A stretch of 9,561 nt of DNA from Nitrospinota bacterium (GCA_030620925.1 JAUXIQ010000048.1:1-9561); one strand, 5' to 3'; positions 1-7,101 are shown, counted from the first letter of the stretch. The notes: a model not told the origin generated them from the sequence alone. A program made the numbers and translations.

Positions 1-27
1 AGTTATTTTATATATCCGAAGTTCTGT

Positions 28-35
28 AAAGGTGG
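28..35 (+). promoter_or_regulatory. Ribosome binding site that decides the pheA start
   Basis: The sequence AAAGGTGG is a good Shine-Dalgarno match. It ends 8 nt before the TTG at 44, which is ideal spacing. The in-frame GTG at 32 lies inside this site and has no comparable purine-rich site of its own, so TTG at 44 is the better start. The bases before 28 show no convincing promoter. One frame ends in TAA at 27-29, so the tail of an upstream gene may lie there, but too little is visible to identify it. Confidence 0.6.
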
Positions 36-43
36 TAAATACC

Positions 44-1108
44 TTGAATGAAACCGACAAAGACCTTAATTCTTTAGACGATTTAGACGCCAGAATAGTA
101 AAACTGCTTAATGAAAGGGCCGAAACTGAGGTAAGGCTTCTTAAGGAATGCATCGATTCCGACAAGGAAAAATTCCTGGACAGGCTCACAGGTGCATACC
201 AAAGAATAAAAAATAACCTTTCCGGCCCGCTTCCTGAAGCTGCCTTGAAGTCTATCTTCAGGGAAGTCGTTGCCTCCACTTTTTCTCTGGCCAAACCCAA
301 TACAGTCGCATATCTGGGGCCTCCAGCCACCTTCACGCATATGGCATGCATGCGTAGTTTCGGCTCCTCGGCCCATTTCCAGCCCGCAGTGTCCATAGCT
401 CAGATTTTCGAAGAAGTGGAAAAGGGTAAGGCCGATTATGGTGTGGTGCCTGTGGAAAACTCCATTGAAGGGACAGTCACCTACACCGTGGATATGTTCG
501 TGGATTCCGACCTGAAAATTTGCGGCGAGATACTTCTGGAGATAACCCAGAACCTTCTCTCCAAAGCGGGCAGCGTGGGTGAGATAAAAAAAGTCTACTC
601 GCACCCGCAGGCCCTCGCCCAGTGCCGCTTCTGGTTGGAGAATAACCTGAAGGGGATCGAGCTGGTGGAGGTGGAAAGCACGGCCAAGGCGGCGGAATAC
701 GCCTCCAGAGAACCCGAAACGGCTGCCGTGGCCAGCGAGGCAGCGGCCTCCATTTACGACCTGCACATACTTGAACCGAAAATACAGGATCAATATAATA
801 ACTACACCAGATTTTTCATCATAAGCGATCAACAGGTTTCTCCCACCGGAAGGGATAAAACCTCCATTCTGTTTTCAGTCAAACACGAGGCGGGAGCCCT
901 TCATCGGGGTTTGAAGACCCTGGCTGACAACGGGTTAAACCTGACACAGATAGAATCCCGTCCCACAAGGAAGAAAGCATGGGAATACGTATTTTTCGTG
1001 GATTTCGAAGGTCATGTAGAGCAGGAAAAAGTGAGCACGGCTTTAAAAGAATTGGAAGCGACGTGCCTGTTCGTCAAGGTTTTGGGTTCCTATCCGAGGA
1101 GCGAGTGA
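44..1108 (+). CDS. pheA: Chorismate mutase-prephenate dehydratase fusion (P-protein)
   Basis: This cytosolic enzyme of phenylalanine synthesis should convert chorismate to prephenate and then prephenate to phenylpyruvate. With TTG at 44 it is 354 residues, a normal length. Residues about 8-85 form an AroQ-type mutase domain. The dehydratase domain follows at about 87-260, with VAYLGPPATFTH, VPVENSIEG, YSHPQALAQC and the catalytic TRF motif at 255-257. A C-terminal ACT domain carries GALH (284-287) and ESRP (304-307), the usual phenylalanine-binding motifs, so allosteric feedback by Phe is expected. The mutase domain looks eroded. Against the E. coli P-protein, the positions of Arg11, Lys39, Glu52 and Gln88 read Leu8, Cys36, Leu48 and Ala83, while Arg25 and Arg47 match Arg28 and Arg51. 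Dehydratase function is therefore secure and mutase function doubtful. The gene ends 1 nt before the aminotransferase gene and is probably in one operon with it. GTG at 32 is an alternative start. Confidence 0.95.
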   Translation: MNETDKDLNSLDDLDARIVKLLNERAETEVRLLKECIDSDKEKFLDRLTGAYQRIKNNLSGPLPEAALKSIFREVVASTFSLAKPNTVAYLGPPATFTHMACMRSFGSSAHFQPAVSIAQIFEEVEKGKADYGVVPVENSIEGTVTYTVDMFVDSDLKICGEILLEITQNLLSKAGSVGEIKKVYSHPQALAQCRFWLENNLKGIELVEVESTAKAAEYASREPETAAVASEAAASIYDLHILEPKIQDQYNNYTRFFIISDQQVSPTGRDKTSILFSVKHEAGALHRGLKTLADNGLNLTQIESRPTRKKAWEYVFFVDFEGHVEQEKVSTALKELEATCLFVKVLGSYPRSE

Positions 1109-1109
1109 T

Positions 1110-2192
1110 ATGAGTGAGTTAGCACCTCCCCACATACAGACGCTGTTGCCATACGAACCAGGGAAGCCCGAAGAGGAGTTGGAGCGAGAGCTGGGAGTGA
1201 CCAATCCGGCGAAATTAGCCTCCAATGAAAACCCGGTGGGCCCCTCCCCTAAAGCCATGGAAGCCATAAAAGACGCCCTTGTAAAAATGAACAGATACCC
1301 CGACGGGGGCGGCTATTACCTGCGCGAGGCTCTCGCCCGGAAGCATGATGTGGACATGAAAAATATAATCCTGGGGAGCGGGGCCAATGAAATCATAGAG
1401 ACGATTATCAGGACGTTCCTCACCCCCCAGGACGAGGCGATAATGGCCTGGCCCGCGTTCTCCATTTTCATGCTGGTCCTGCAAGCCCATAACGTCAAGA
1501 CCATACGCGTGCCCCTTAAGGACTTCACCCACGATCTGAAAAGCATGGGCGAGGCGGTTACCGATAGCACAAAAATGATTTTCATCGCCAACCCCAATAA
1601 TCCCACAGGCACATCGGTGGGGGAAAAAGAAGCCCTGGAGATGCTCGGCGCAATTCCCGAAAACGTGATGGTGGTGATGGACGAGGCGTACTACGAATTC
1701 GTTACCAGGCCCGACTTCCCACGCTCCATCGACTACGTGATGGAAGGGAAAAACATTTTCGTGCTGCGGACATTTTCAAAGATTTACGGCCTGGCAGGCC
1801 TCCGGGTGGGGTACGGAATTGCAAAAGAAGAGCTTATAACAGACCTCAACAGGGTGCGTGCGCCGTTCAACGTCAACTGTCTGGCACAAGCCGGGGCGCT
1901 CGCCTGCCTGGAGGATGACGATCACGTCCGCCGATGCCTGGAAGTGAACAACGAGGGGCGGGAATACCTGTATAAGGGTCTGAGTGATCTGGGCCTGGAA
2001 TACGTGCCCACCGACACCAATTTCATCCTGGTAAAAGTTGAAAATTCCCGTGAAATGTTTAACAAACTTTTGCCCCTGGGAGTTATCGTAAGACCCCTCG
2101 ACGGTTATGAACTGCCTGATTATATACGCCTGGGCATAGGCGTGCAGTGGGAAAACGATAAGTTCCTGGAGGCCATTAAACAATTGATCTGA
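1110..2192 (+). CDS. hisC: HisC-family PLP aminotransferase (histidinol-phosphate / aromatic)
   Basis: This is a fold-type I, class II aminotransferase of 360 residues, the usual length for HisC. Visible motifs are SNENPVGPSP (38-47), GSGANEIIE (89-97), NPNNPTG (161-167), DEAYYEF (191-197) and RTFSKIYGLAGLRVGYG (220-236). Lys224 in the last motif is the expected Schiff-base lysine, and Arg340 in IRLGIG is the likely carboxylate-binding arginine. The ATG at 1110 has GAGGAG at 1096-1101, 8 nt upstream, inside the end of pheA. HisC enzymes convert imidazole-acetol phosphate to histidinol phosphate with glutamate, and some, as in Bacillus, also transaminate phenylpyruvate and 4-hydroxyphenylpyruvate. 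Its position between pheA and tyrA, with no other his gene in view, suggests the aromatic role is important here. The sequence alone does not separate the two specificities. Confidence 0.9.
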   Translation: MSELAPPHIQTLLPYEPGKPEEELERELGVTNPAKLASNENPVGPSPKAMEAIKDALVKMNRYPDGGGYYLREALARKHDVDMKNIILGSGANEIIETIIRTFLTPQDEAIMAWPAFSIFMLVLQAHNVKTIRVPLKDFTHDLKSMGEAVTDSTKMIFIANPNNPTGTSVGEKEALEMLGAIPENVMVVMDEAYYEFVTRPDFPRSIDYVMEGKNIFVLRTFSKIYGLAGLRVGYGIAKEELITDLNRVRAPFNVNCLAQAGALACLEDDDHVRRCLEVNNEGREYLYKGLSDLGLEYVPTDTNFILVKVENSREMFNKLLPLGVIVRPLDGYELPDYIRLGIGVQWENDKFLEAIKQLI

Positions 2193-2231
2193 TGGACCCT
2201 TCGCAAAAGCCCGAAAGACGATAGCGAGATT

Positions 2232-3119
2232 ATGAAACATTTTGACTTTCCGGTAAAAAAAATGACCATCATCGGGGTGGGCCTCATAGGAGGCTCACTG
2301 GGGCTCAAGTGCAAGCTGGAGGGGCTGGCCGAGGAGGTGGTGGGGGTCGGCCGGGGAGTTAAAAACCTGCAAGACGCCCGGGCCCTGGGAGCCATCGATA
2401 GCTACACACATAGCGCCGCAGAAGGGGTGGAAGAGGCACAATTGGTGGTATTGGCCGTTCCCGTCGGTTCATACCGCGATATGGCGGAGGCGGTCAAGCC
2501 GCATCTGATGAAAGGCGCCCTGGTAACTGACGTGGGCAGTGTCAAAGGATCGGTTGTGGAGATGCTTGAGAAAAGTATGCCTGCCGGGGTCGATTTTGTC
2601 GGCGCCCATCCCATCGCAGGAAAAGAGAAGGCGGGAGCCGCCCATTCAGACCCGGAGCTTTTTGAGGGGGCCAGATGTATCCTTACACCCACCGGCAAAA
2701 CCGATGAAGGGGCGCTGGCCGCAGTTACCGCCCTCTGGGAGAAAGTGGGCTCCGAAGTGAGCTGTATGGACCCCTATCAACACGACGTCGTTCTGGCTGC
2801 TGTCAGCCATCTGCCCCAGATAACCGCTTCCTCTCTCAGCAACGCCGTGAAGGACCTCAGCCGCGGAGATTTGGAGATGCTGAAATATTGCGGAGGCGGA
2901 TTCAGGGATACTACGCGGGTGGCGTCTTCTCCTCCAGAGATGTGGCGTGATATATGTCTTTATAATAGAGAGGAAGTATTGAACGCGGTAAGGAAATTAC
3001 AAGAGGTGCTCAAGGAAGCGGAAGCCAGAATAAAAGAGGGAGACGGAGAAGCTCTGTTGGAGATGTTCCAGAGAGCCAGGGGTTTCAGGGACGGTATATT
3101 GAAGATGTCGGAGGAGTAG
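2232..3119 (+). CDS. tyrA: Prephenate dehydrogenase
   Basis: This is a stand-alone TyrA of 295 residues without a mutase or ACT domain. It should oxidatively decarboxylate prephenate to 4-hydroxyphenylpyruvate with NAD(P), in the cytosol. The N-terminal Rossmann motif GVGLIGGSLG lies at 15-24, followed by LAVPVG (74-79), TDVGSVK (99-105) and GAHPIAGKEKAG (124-135). His126 is the likely catalytic histidine. The C-terminal helical domain carries HDVVLAAVSHLPQ (184-196) and FRDTTRVA (224-231). Prephenate versus arogenate preference cannot be read from the sequence. The ATG at 2232 is 39 nt after hisC and has only a weak purine stretch before it. A ten-codon reading frame (2192-2224) overlaps the hisC stop as TGATG and could couple translation, but I do not call it a gene. 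The tyrA stop is 2 nt from the proposed cmk start. Confidence 0.95.
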   Translation: MKHFDFPVKKMTIIGVGLIGGSLGLKCKLEGLAEEVVGVGRGVKNLQDARALGAIDSYTHSAAEGVEEAQLVVLAVPVGSYRDMAEAVKPHLMKGALVTDVGSVKGSVVEMLEKSMPAGVDFVGAHPIAGKEKAGAAHSDPELFEGARCILTPTGKTDEGALAAVTALWEKVGSEVSCMDPYQHDVVLAAVSHLPQITASSLSNAVKDLSRGDLEMLKYCGGGFRDTTRVASSPPEMWRDICLYNREEVLNAVRKLQEVLKEAEARIKEGDGEALLEMFQRARGFRDGILKMSEE

Positions 3120-3143
3120 ATATTAAGGAGAAAAAAATATTAA
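3110..3143 (+). promoter_or_regulatory. Duplicated ribosome binding sites at the cmk start
   Basis: Two Shine-Dalgarno-like sites each precede the same heptamer, ATATTAA. GGAGGAG at 3110-3116 lies before ATATTAA at 3120-3126, and AAGGAG at 3125-3130 lies before ATATTAA at 3137-3143. In the cmk frame the first points to ATT at 3122 (5-nt spacing) and the second to ATA at 3137 (6-nt spacing). No ATG, GTG or TTG occurs in this frame between the in-frame stop at 2966-2968 and the GTG at 3248. The first site lies at the end of tyrA, so translation of cmk is likely coupled to that of tyrA. Confidence 0.5.
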
Positions 3144-3820
3144 TAACCATAGACGGGCCGGCGGGTGCGGGGAAAAGCACAACGGCCAGGGGGCTGGCCA
3201 TACACCTGGGCTATAAATATATAGACACCGGCGCCATATACAGGGCGGTGGCCTTATGCGCCATGGAAGAGGGTATACCCCTCGGTGATGCAGAAGTAGT
3301 TGCCCGATTGTGCGAACGGATTAATATCGATATGCAGTTACATGGCGAGGAGTTCAAAGTGTTTTGCAACGGGAAAGACGTTACCCGGCAAATCAGGGAA
3401 CCGGAAATGGGGATGCATGCCTCGACGGTTTCGTCTCACCCGCAGGTGAGACGTGAGCTTCTGGGCCTTCAGCGGGAACTCGGAGCAGAGAAAGGAGTGG
3501 TAGCCGAGGGAAGGGATATAGGAAGCGTCGTTTTCCCCGATGCAGACGTTAAATTTTATCTCGATGCCTCTCCTGAAGAGCGAGGCAAGAGACGCGGTTT
3601 GCAGGACGGAACAGGAGAAGGTAAATTAGAGCTTGAGCGGATCGTGAACGACATAAAAAAGAGGGATGAGCAGGACAGCTCACGCGCCGCGTCGCCACTC
3701 AAAATACCCGAAGGCGCTCTGGTAATCGATAATACTGAGATGGACGCCAAAGAGACCCTCAGCGCAATTTTATCGTTGCTGGAAAAGTGTTTTCCTGCTA
3801 TTGTTCAACCAGATGTTTAA
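3122..3820 (+). CDS. cmk: Cytidylate (CMP) kinase, probable ATT start
   Basis: The enzyme phosphorylates CMP and dCMP with ATP in pyrimidine salvage. Read from ATT at 3122 it is 232 residues, a typical Cmk length, beginning with KEKKILITIDGPAGAGKST. This contains the P-loop GPAGAGKST at 12-20, then DTGAIYRA (35-42), GRDIGSVVFPDA (130-141) and the lid-type motif RDEQDSSR (181-188) followed by SPL (191-193). The first ATG, GTG or TTG in frame is GTG at 3248, after both the P-loop and DTGAIYRA, so a start there would leave a dead protein. ATT at 3122 with GGAGGAG upstream is the best start, and ATA at 3137 is possible. A one-base change from ATG, real or a sequencing error, would also explain it. 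The gene starts 2 nt after tyrA. The family identification is secure; the start is not. Confidence 0.9.
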   Translation: MKEKKILITIDGPAGAGKSTTARGLAIHLGYKYIDTGAIYRAVALCAMEEGIPLGDAEVVARLCERINIDMQLHGEEFKVFCNGKDVTRQIREPEMGMHASTVSSHPQVRRELLGLQRELGAEKGVVAEGRDIGSVVFPDADVKFYLDASPEERGKRRGLQDGTGEGKLELERIVNDIKKRDEQDSSRAASPLKIPEGALVIDNTEMDAKETLSAILSLLEKCFPAIVQPDV

Positions 3821-3955
3821 AGGAGATAATGAGCTATAGATGAGTACTTGAAACTTCCTATGCAGAACCCGGGAGAAAGGGGTTCAATAATATGGTAGAA
3901 GGAAGGTCTATTATAAACTTGATAGAGAAGCAAACTGAGGAGGAAACAACTTACA
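3821..3955 (+). promoter_or_regulatory. Intergenic leader before rpsA
   Basis: This 135-nt stretch separates cmk from rpsA and is richer in A and T than its neighbours. It has a 6-bp stem, GAACCC (3865-3870) with GGGTTC (3880-3885) around a purine-rich 9-nt loop, and a weaker TCTAT/ATAGA stem at 3907-3926. No T-tract follows either, so they do not look like terminators. AGGAG at 3821-3825 precedes a four-codon frame (3829-3843). The rpsA ribosome binding site GAGGAGG is at 3937-3943, 12 nt before the ATG, which is rather long. S1 represses its own translation through leader structure in E. coli, so a similar role is conceivable. I find no convincing -35/-10 pair. Confidence 0.4.
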
Positions 3956-6097
3956 ATGCTCGAGGATAAACCATTGAAAACCACCGAAGATGTGGAAAAA
4001 ACTGTTGATCAGGAATCACAGGAATCAGAAGAACTGATGAAAATGCAAGACGCCGAACAACCCGAAACCCCTCCCGACATAGATGCGGAAGAGGATATGG
4101 AGAAGCTCTACGAGGAGAGCCTCAAGTATATCAAGGAAGGGGAGGTTATCAAAGGCCGCGTGGTGCAGATAGAAAGAGACTCCGCCCTGGTGGATGTCGG
4201 ATATAAATCCGAGGGATACATTTCCCTTTATGAGTTTCCTAACAGAGGCCAGGACCTGACCGTTGGTGATGAAGTTGAGGTCTTTTTAGAGAGCAAAGAG
4301 GACAGCGAAGGTCTCATCGTCCTCTCCAAAGAAAAGGCCAACAGGATAAAGCTCTGGGAAGAGATAGAAAGGATTTACAAGGAAGACGGATTGGTGGAAG
4401 GAGAGGTCGTGACTCGAATCAAAGGCGGGCTCACGGTAGACATCGGCCTCAAAGCCTTCCTCCCCGGCTCCCAGGTGGATATACGCCCGGTGCGAAATCT
4501 GGATAAGCTCATTGGGCAGAAGTTCAAGATGAAAATAATCAAGCTGAACCGCAAGCGGGGTAACATTGTCCTCTCCAGGAGGCAGCTCTTAGAGGAAGAG
4601 CGGGAGGAAGCCAAGCTGAAAACACTGGCTATCCTTGAAGAGGACAAGGTAATGGAAGGGGTAGTCAAAAACATCACCGACTACGGGGCTTTCATCGACC
4701 TGGGAGGTATTGACGGCCTTCTTCATATAACCGACATGACCTGGGGCAGGATAAACCATCCTTCTGAGGTTTTCGCCATCGGAGACGAAGTGCAGGTAAT
4801 CGTGCTAAAGTACGACCCCGAAACAGAGAGGGTTTCGCTGGGCCGTAAACAGATAACGCCGGACCCCTGGGAGAGTGTGGAAGACAAGTTCCCCGTCAGC
4901 TCCAAGGTTAAAGGGAAGGTGGTGAGCCTGGCCGATTACGGGGCTTTCGTGGAACTGGAAGAGGGAGTGGAAGGCCTGGTTCACGTTTCCGAAATGTCCT
5001 GGACCAAGAGAATCCGTCGGCCCTCAAGAGTGGTGAGCGTGGGCGATGAAGTAGAGGTAGTGGTACTCAACATCGATAAAGAGCGTAAACGCATCTCTCT
5101 GGGTATGAAGCAGGTCGAGCCCAACCCCTGGTCGCTGGTGGATGAGAAGTACCCTGTAGGCGGCGATGTGGAGGGCAAGGTGCGAAACCTCACCGACTTC
5201 GGAGCGTTCGTTACCCTCGAGGATGGCATTGACGGTCTCATCCATATCTCCGATCTCTCCTGGAGTCATCGCATTTCACATCCATCGGAAATACTTAATA
5301 AGGGCGAGTTGGTCAGGGCCAAGGTATTGAATGTGGATAAAGAGGCCGAGCGTTTGTCTCTCGGGCTCAAGCAGCTTTCCGAAGACCCCTGGACCCACGC
5401 CGAAGAAATCTATAAGGTTGGCGAGAACAGGCGATGCCGTGTGGTGAAGCTCACCAACTTCGGTGCTTTCGCTGAATTGGAGGAGGGGGTGGAGGGTCTC
5501 ATTCACGTTTCCGAATTGAGTAATGAGCGGGTGGAAGACCCCTCACAAGTGCTTGGCGTCGATGATCAGGTGATGTGTAAAATTATAAAGATCGACGCGA
5601 ATAACAAAAAGATAGGGCTGAGCATCAAGGCATATATAGAGGAAGCCGAGATGCTGGGCCTCGAAGAGCCTCTCATAATCAAGGCGGAGAAGAAGGAAGA
5701 AGTTGTAGAGGAAGCATCGCCCGAGGAAGCGATAGTTTCTGAAGGACCGCCGGCAGAGGACGCGCCTGTGGAAATGGGAACTGCCGAAGAAGCGTCAGCC
5801 GAAGAAGCACCTGAAGAAATTGCACCAGTTGAAACGGAACCCGAAGAAGCAGTTGAAGAAGTGACTGAAGAAGTTGTGCTAGTTGAAACGGAACCCGAAG
5901 AAGCAGTTGAAGAAGCACCAGAAGAAATTGCACCTGTGGAACCGGAACCTATAGAAGCACTTGAAGAAGCGAGTGCGGAAGCGGTAGAAGAAGAATCGGT
6001 GCCGGAAGCTGAGCAGGAGAAGACGGAGTCCGCCGGCGAGCCTGAGGAAGAAGAGGCCTCTGAATCAGAAGATGTTGAAGAAGAGGAAACCAGCTGA
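3956..6097 (+). CDS. rpsA: 30S ribosomal protein S1 with extended acidic C-terminal tail
   Basis: S1 binds mRNA on the 30S subunit and helps start translation, especially where leaders are structured or Shine-Dalgarno sites are weak. The protein is 713 residues against about 557 in E. coli. After an acidic N-terminal segment (1-60) there are six S1 (OB-fold) domains at about 62-125, 146-209, 231-300, 317-385, 404-473 and 489-558. Domains 3-6 share the signature [TA][DN][YF]GAF and a following G[IV][DE]GL[ILV]H motif, and domains 1 and 2 are more divergent, as usual for ribosome-anchoring domains. Residues about 560-713 form a Glu/Ala/Pro/Val-rich tail without globular character, including three 18-residue repeats. 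The tail accounts for the extra length. The ATG has GAGGAGG 12 nt upstream. It lies between cmk and sppA, an order seen in Deltaproteobacteria. Confidence 0.96.
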   Translation: MLEDKPLKTTEDVEKTVDQESQESEELMKMQDAEQPETPPDIDAEEDMEKLYEESLKYIKEGEVIKGRVVQIERDSALVDVGYKSEGYISLYEFPNRGQDLTVGDEVEVFLESKEDSEGLIVLSKEKANRIKLWEEIERIYKEDGLVEGEVVTRIKGGLTVDIGLKAFLPGSQVDIRPVRNLDKLIGQKFKMKIIKLNRKRGNIVLSRRQLLEEEREEAKLKTLAILEEDKVMEGVVKNITDYGAFIDLGGIDGLLHITDMTWGRINHPSEVFAIGDEVQVIVLKYDPETERVSLGRKQITPDPWESVEDKFPVSSKVKGKVVSLADYGAFVELEEGVEGLVHVSEMSWTKRIRRPSRVVSVGDEVEVVVLNIDKERKRISLGMKQVEPNPWSLVDEKYPVGGDVEGKVRNLTDFGAFVTLEDGIDGLIHISDLSWSHRISHPSEILNKGELVRAKVLNVDKEAERLSLGLKQLSEDPWTHAEEIYKVGENRRCRVVKLTNFGAFAELEEGVEGLIHVSELSNERVEDPSQVLGVDDQVMCKIIKIDANNKKIGLSIKAYIEEAEMLGLEEPLIIKAEKKEEVVEEASPEEAIVSEGPPAEDAPVEMGTAEEASAEEAPEEIAPVETEPEEAVEEVTEEVVLVETEPEEAVEEAPEEIAPVEPEPIEALEEASAEAVEEESVPEAEQEKTESAGEPEEEEASESEDVEEEETS
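5807..5968 (+). repeat. Three tandem 54-bp repeats inside the rpsA tail
   Basis: Units lie at 5807-5860, 5861-5914 and 5915-5968, encoding S1 residues 618-635, 636-653 and 654-671. The first unit reads APEEIAPVETEPEEAVEE; the other two are close variants. Units 1 and 2 share an exact 35-bp direct repeat (5827-5861 and 5881-5915), and units 1 and 3 share the coding for EEIAPVE with small changes. The period is a multiple of three, so gain or loss of a unit would keep the frame. The surrounding tail is similar but less regular. Confidence 0.85.
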
Positions 6098-6173
6098 AGC
6101 CTTTTGTAACTCCCCCGAAAGAAGAATCTATCCTCTGAAATTGTGTATATGAAAGAGTTAAAGGTCTTAAGCT

Positions 6174-7037
6174 ATGAATAGATTCATGCGTTGGGCCATG
6201 ATATTTATCTTAGGGTCGGTACTCTTTTATGCGATCGGTGCTTTACATTCCGTAAACGCAAAAGCCGGTGGGAACAGAATAGCGGTTATTAAAATTGATG
6301 GTGCGATATTTGATTCGGAAGAGACCATCAGGCAGATTCGAAGGTATACCGGTCACAAAGATACGGTCGCTCTCATCCTTCGGATAAACAGCCCCGGCGG
6401 AGCAGTGGCCCCCACACAGGAAATTTACCAGGAAGTCCTCAAGCAGCGCGAGGGTGGAATAGTGGTTGTGACCTCCATGGGAAGCGTTGCAGCGTCAGGG
6501 GGCTATTACATTGCATCCGCATCGGATTATATTGTGGCTAATCCGGGAACGATCACCGGAAGTATCGGAGTGATTATGGCTTTTCCCAACGTGGAGAAGT
6601 TAATGGAGAAAGTGGGAATAGGCGCCGAGGTGGTTAAGAGCGGGAAATTTAAGGATATGGGCTCTCCCATGAAGCACCTTAGCGATGAGGAACGAAAATT
6701 TTTACAGGCTCTCATAGATGATGTCTACCAACAGTTTTTAGATGCGGTGGCTGAAGGCAGAGGACTGGACAAGAAAGAATTGAAGGCGATAGCTAACGGC
6801 GGCATCTATTCCGGAAGGCAGGCCCTCGGACTGGGGCTGGTGGATCGCCTTGGAAACCTGGATGATGCCATCGAAGAGGCCGCTAAACTGGCTGAAATAG
6901 ATGGTGAACCCAAGGTGATCATGGGGCGCACGCCCCGGGGTTTATGGTACAGGTTTTTCCGTGGAAGCTACGTGGAGGAGCTTAAAGATAAGATTGGGGG
7001 ATTGTATCCCAGCCTTCAATATATTTGGGGATACTGA
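6174..7037 (+). CDS. sppA: Signal peptide peptidase SppA, short S49-family form
   Basis: This membrane-anchored serine protease of the S49 family is expected to degrade signal peptides left in the cytoplasmic membrane after secretion. It is 287 residues, the short single-domain form rather than the roughly 600-residue E. coli form. Residues 8-25 are a hydrophobic N-terminal anchor. The S49 core shows RINSPGGAV (70-78), MGSVAASGGYYIA (102-114) and SGKFKDMGSP (156-165). Ser108 and Lys160 fit the Ser-Lys dyad, with the same 52-residue spacing as Ser147 and Lys199 in Bacillus SppA. GLGLVDRLG (219-227) is also typical. The ATG at 6174 has AAAGG at 6160-6164, 9 nt upstream. The 76 nt between rpsA and this gene hold no clear terminator or promoter, so transcription from rpsA may continue into it. 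Confidence 0.93.
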   Translation: MNRFMRWAMIFILGSVLFYAIGALHSVNAKAGGNRIAVIKIDGAIFDSEETIRQIRRYTGHKDTVALILRINSPGGAVAPTQEIYQEVLKQREGGIVVVTSMGSVAASGGYYIASASDYIVANPGTITGSIGVIMAFPNVEKLMEKVGIGAEVVKSGKFKDMGSPMKHLSDEERKFLQALIDDVYQQFLDAVAEGRGLDKKELKAIANGGIYSGRQALGLGLVDRLGNLDDAIEEAAKLAEIDGEPKVIMGRTPRGLWYRFFRGSYVEELKDKIGGLYPSLQYIWGY

Positions 7038-7101
7038 TCCTGAGACAATAAGAGCCTGCGAGCTTAGATATGATTAACATCTATTCTTAGAGGAGGTCTT
7101 C

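Noticed and set aside
83-832. Long open frame on the - strand antisense to pheA
   Set aside because: It lies wholly inside a secure pheA coding region, matches no family I recognise, and is explained by codon bias of the + strand gene.
3117-3145. Programmed frameshift on the A-run (3131-3137) producing cmk from tyrA or another start
   Set aside because: The tyrA frame stops at 3117-3119 before the run, and neither alternative frame has a start codon between its last stop and the run, so slippage cannot supply an initiation site.
3860-3898. Twelve-codon frame before rpsA as a leader peptide
   Set aside because: It has no ribosome binding site and no codon pattern suggesting attenuation.
6100-6164. 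CCTTT/AAAGG pairing that could hide the sppA ribosome binding site
   Set aside because: Only five pairs across more than 50 nt, easily expected by chance.
7065-7083. TAGAT/ATCTA hairpin before the HU/IHF gene
   Set aside because: Five mostly A-T pairs with a 9-nt loop and no T-tract; too weak to support.
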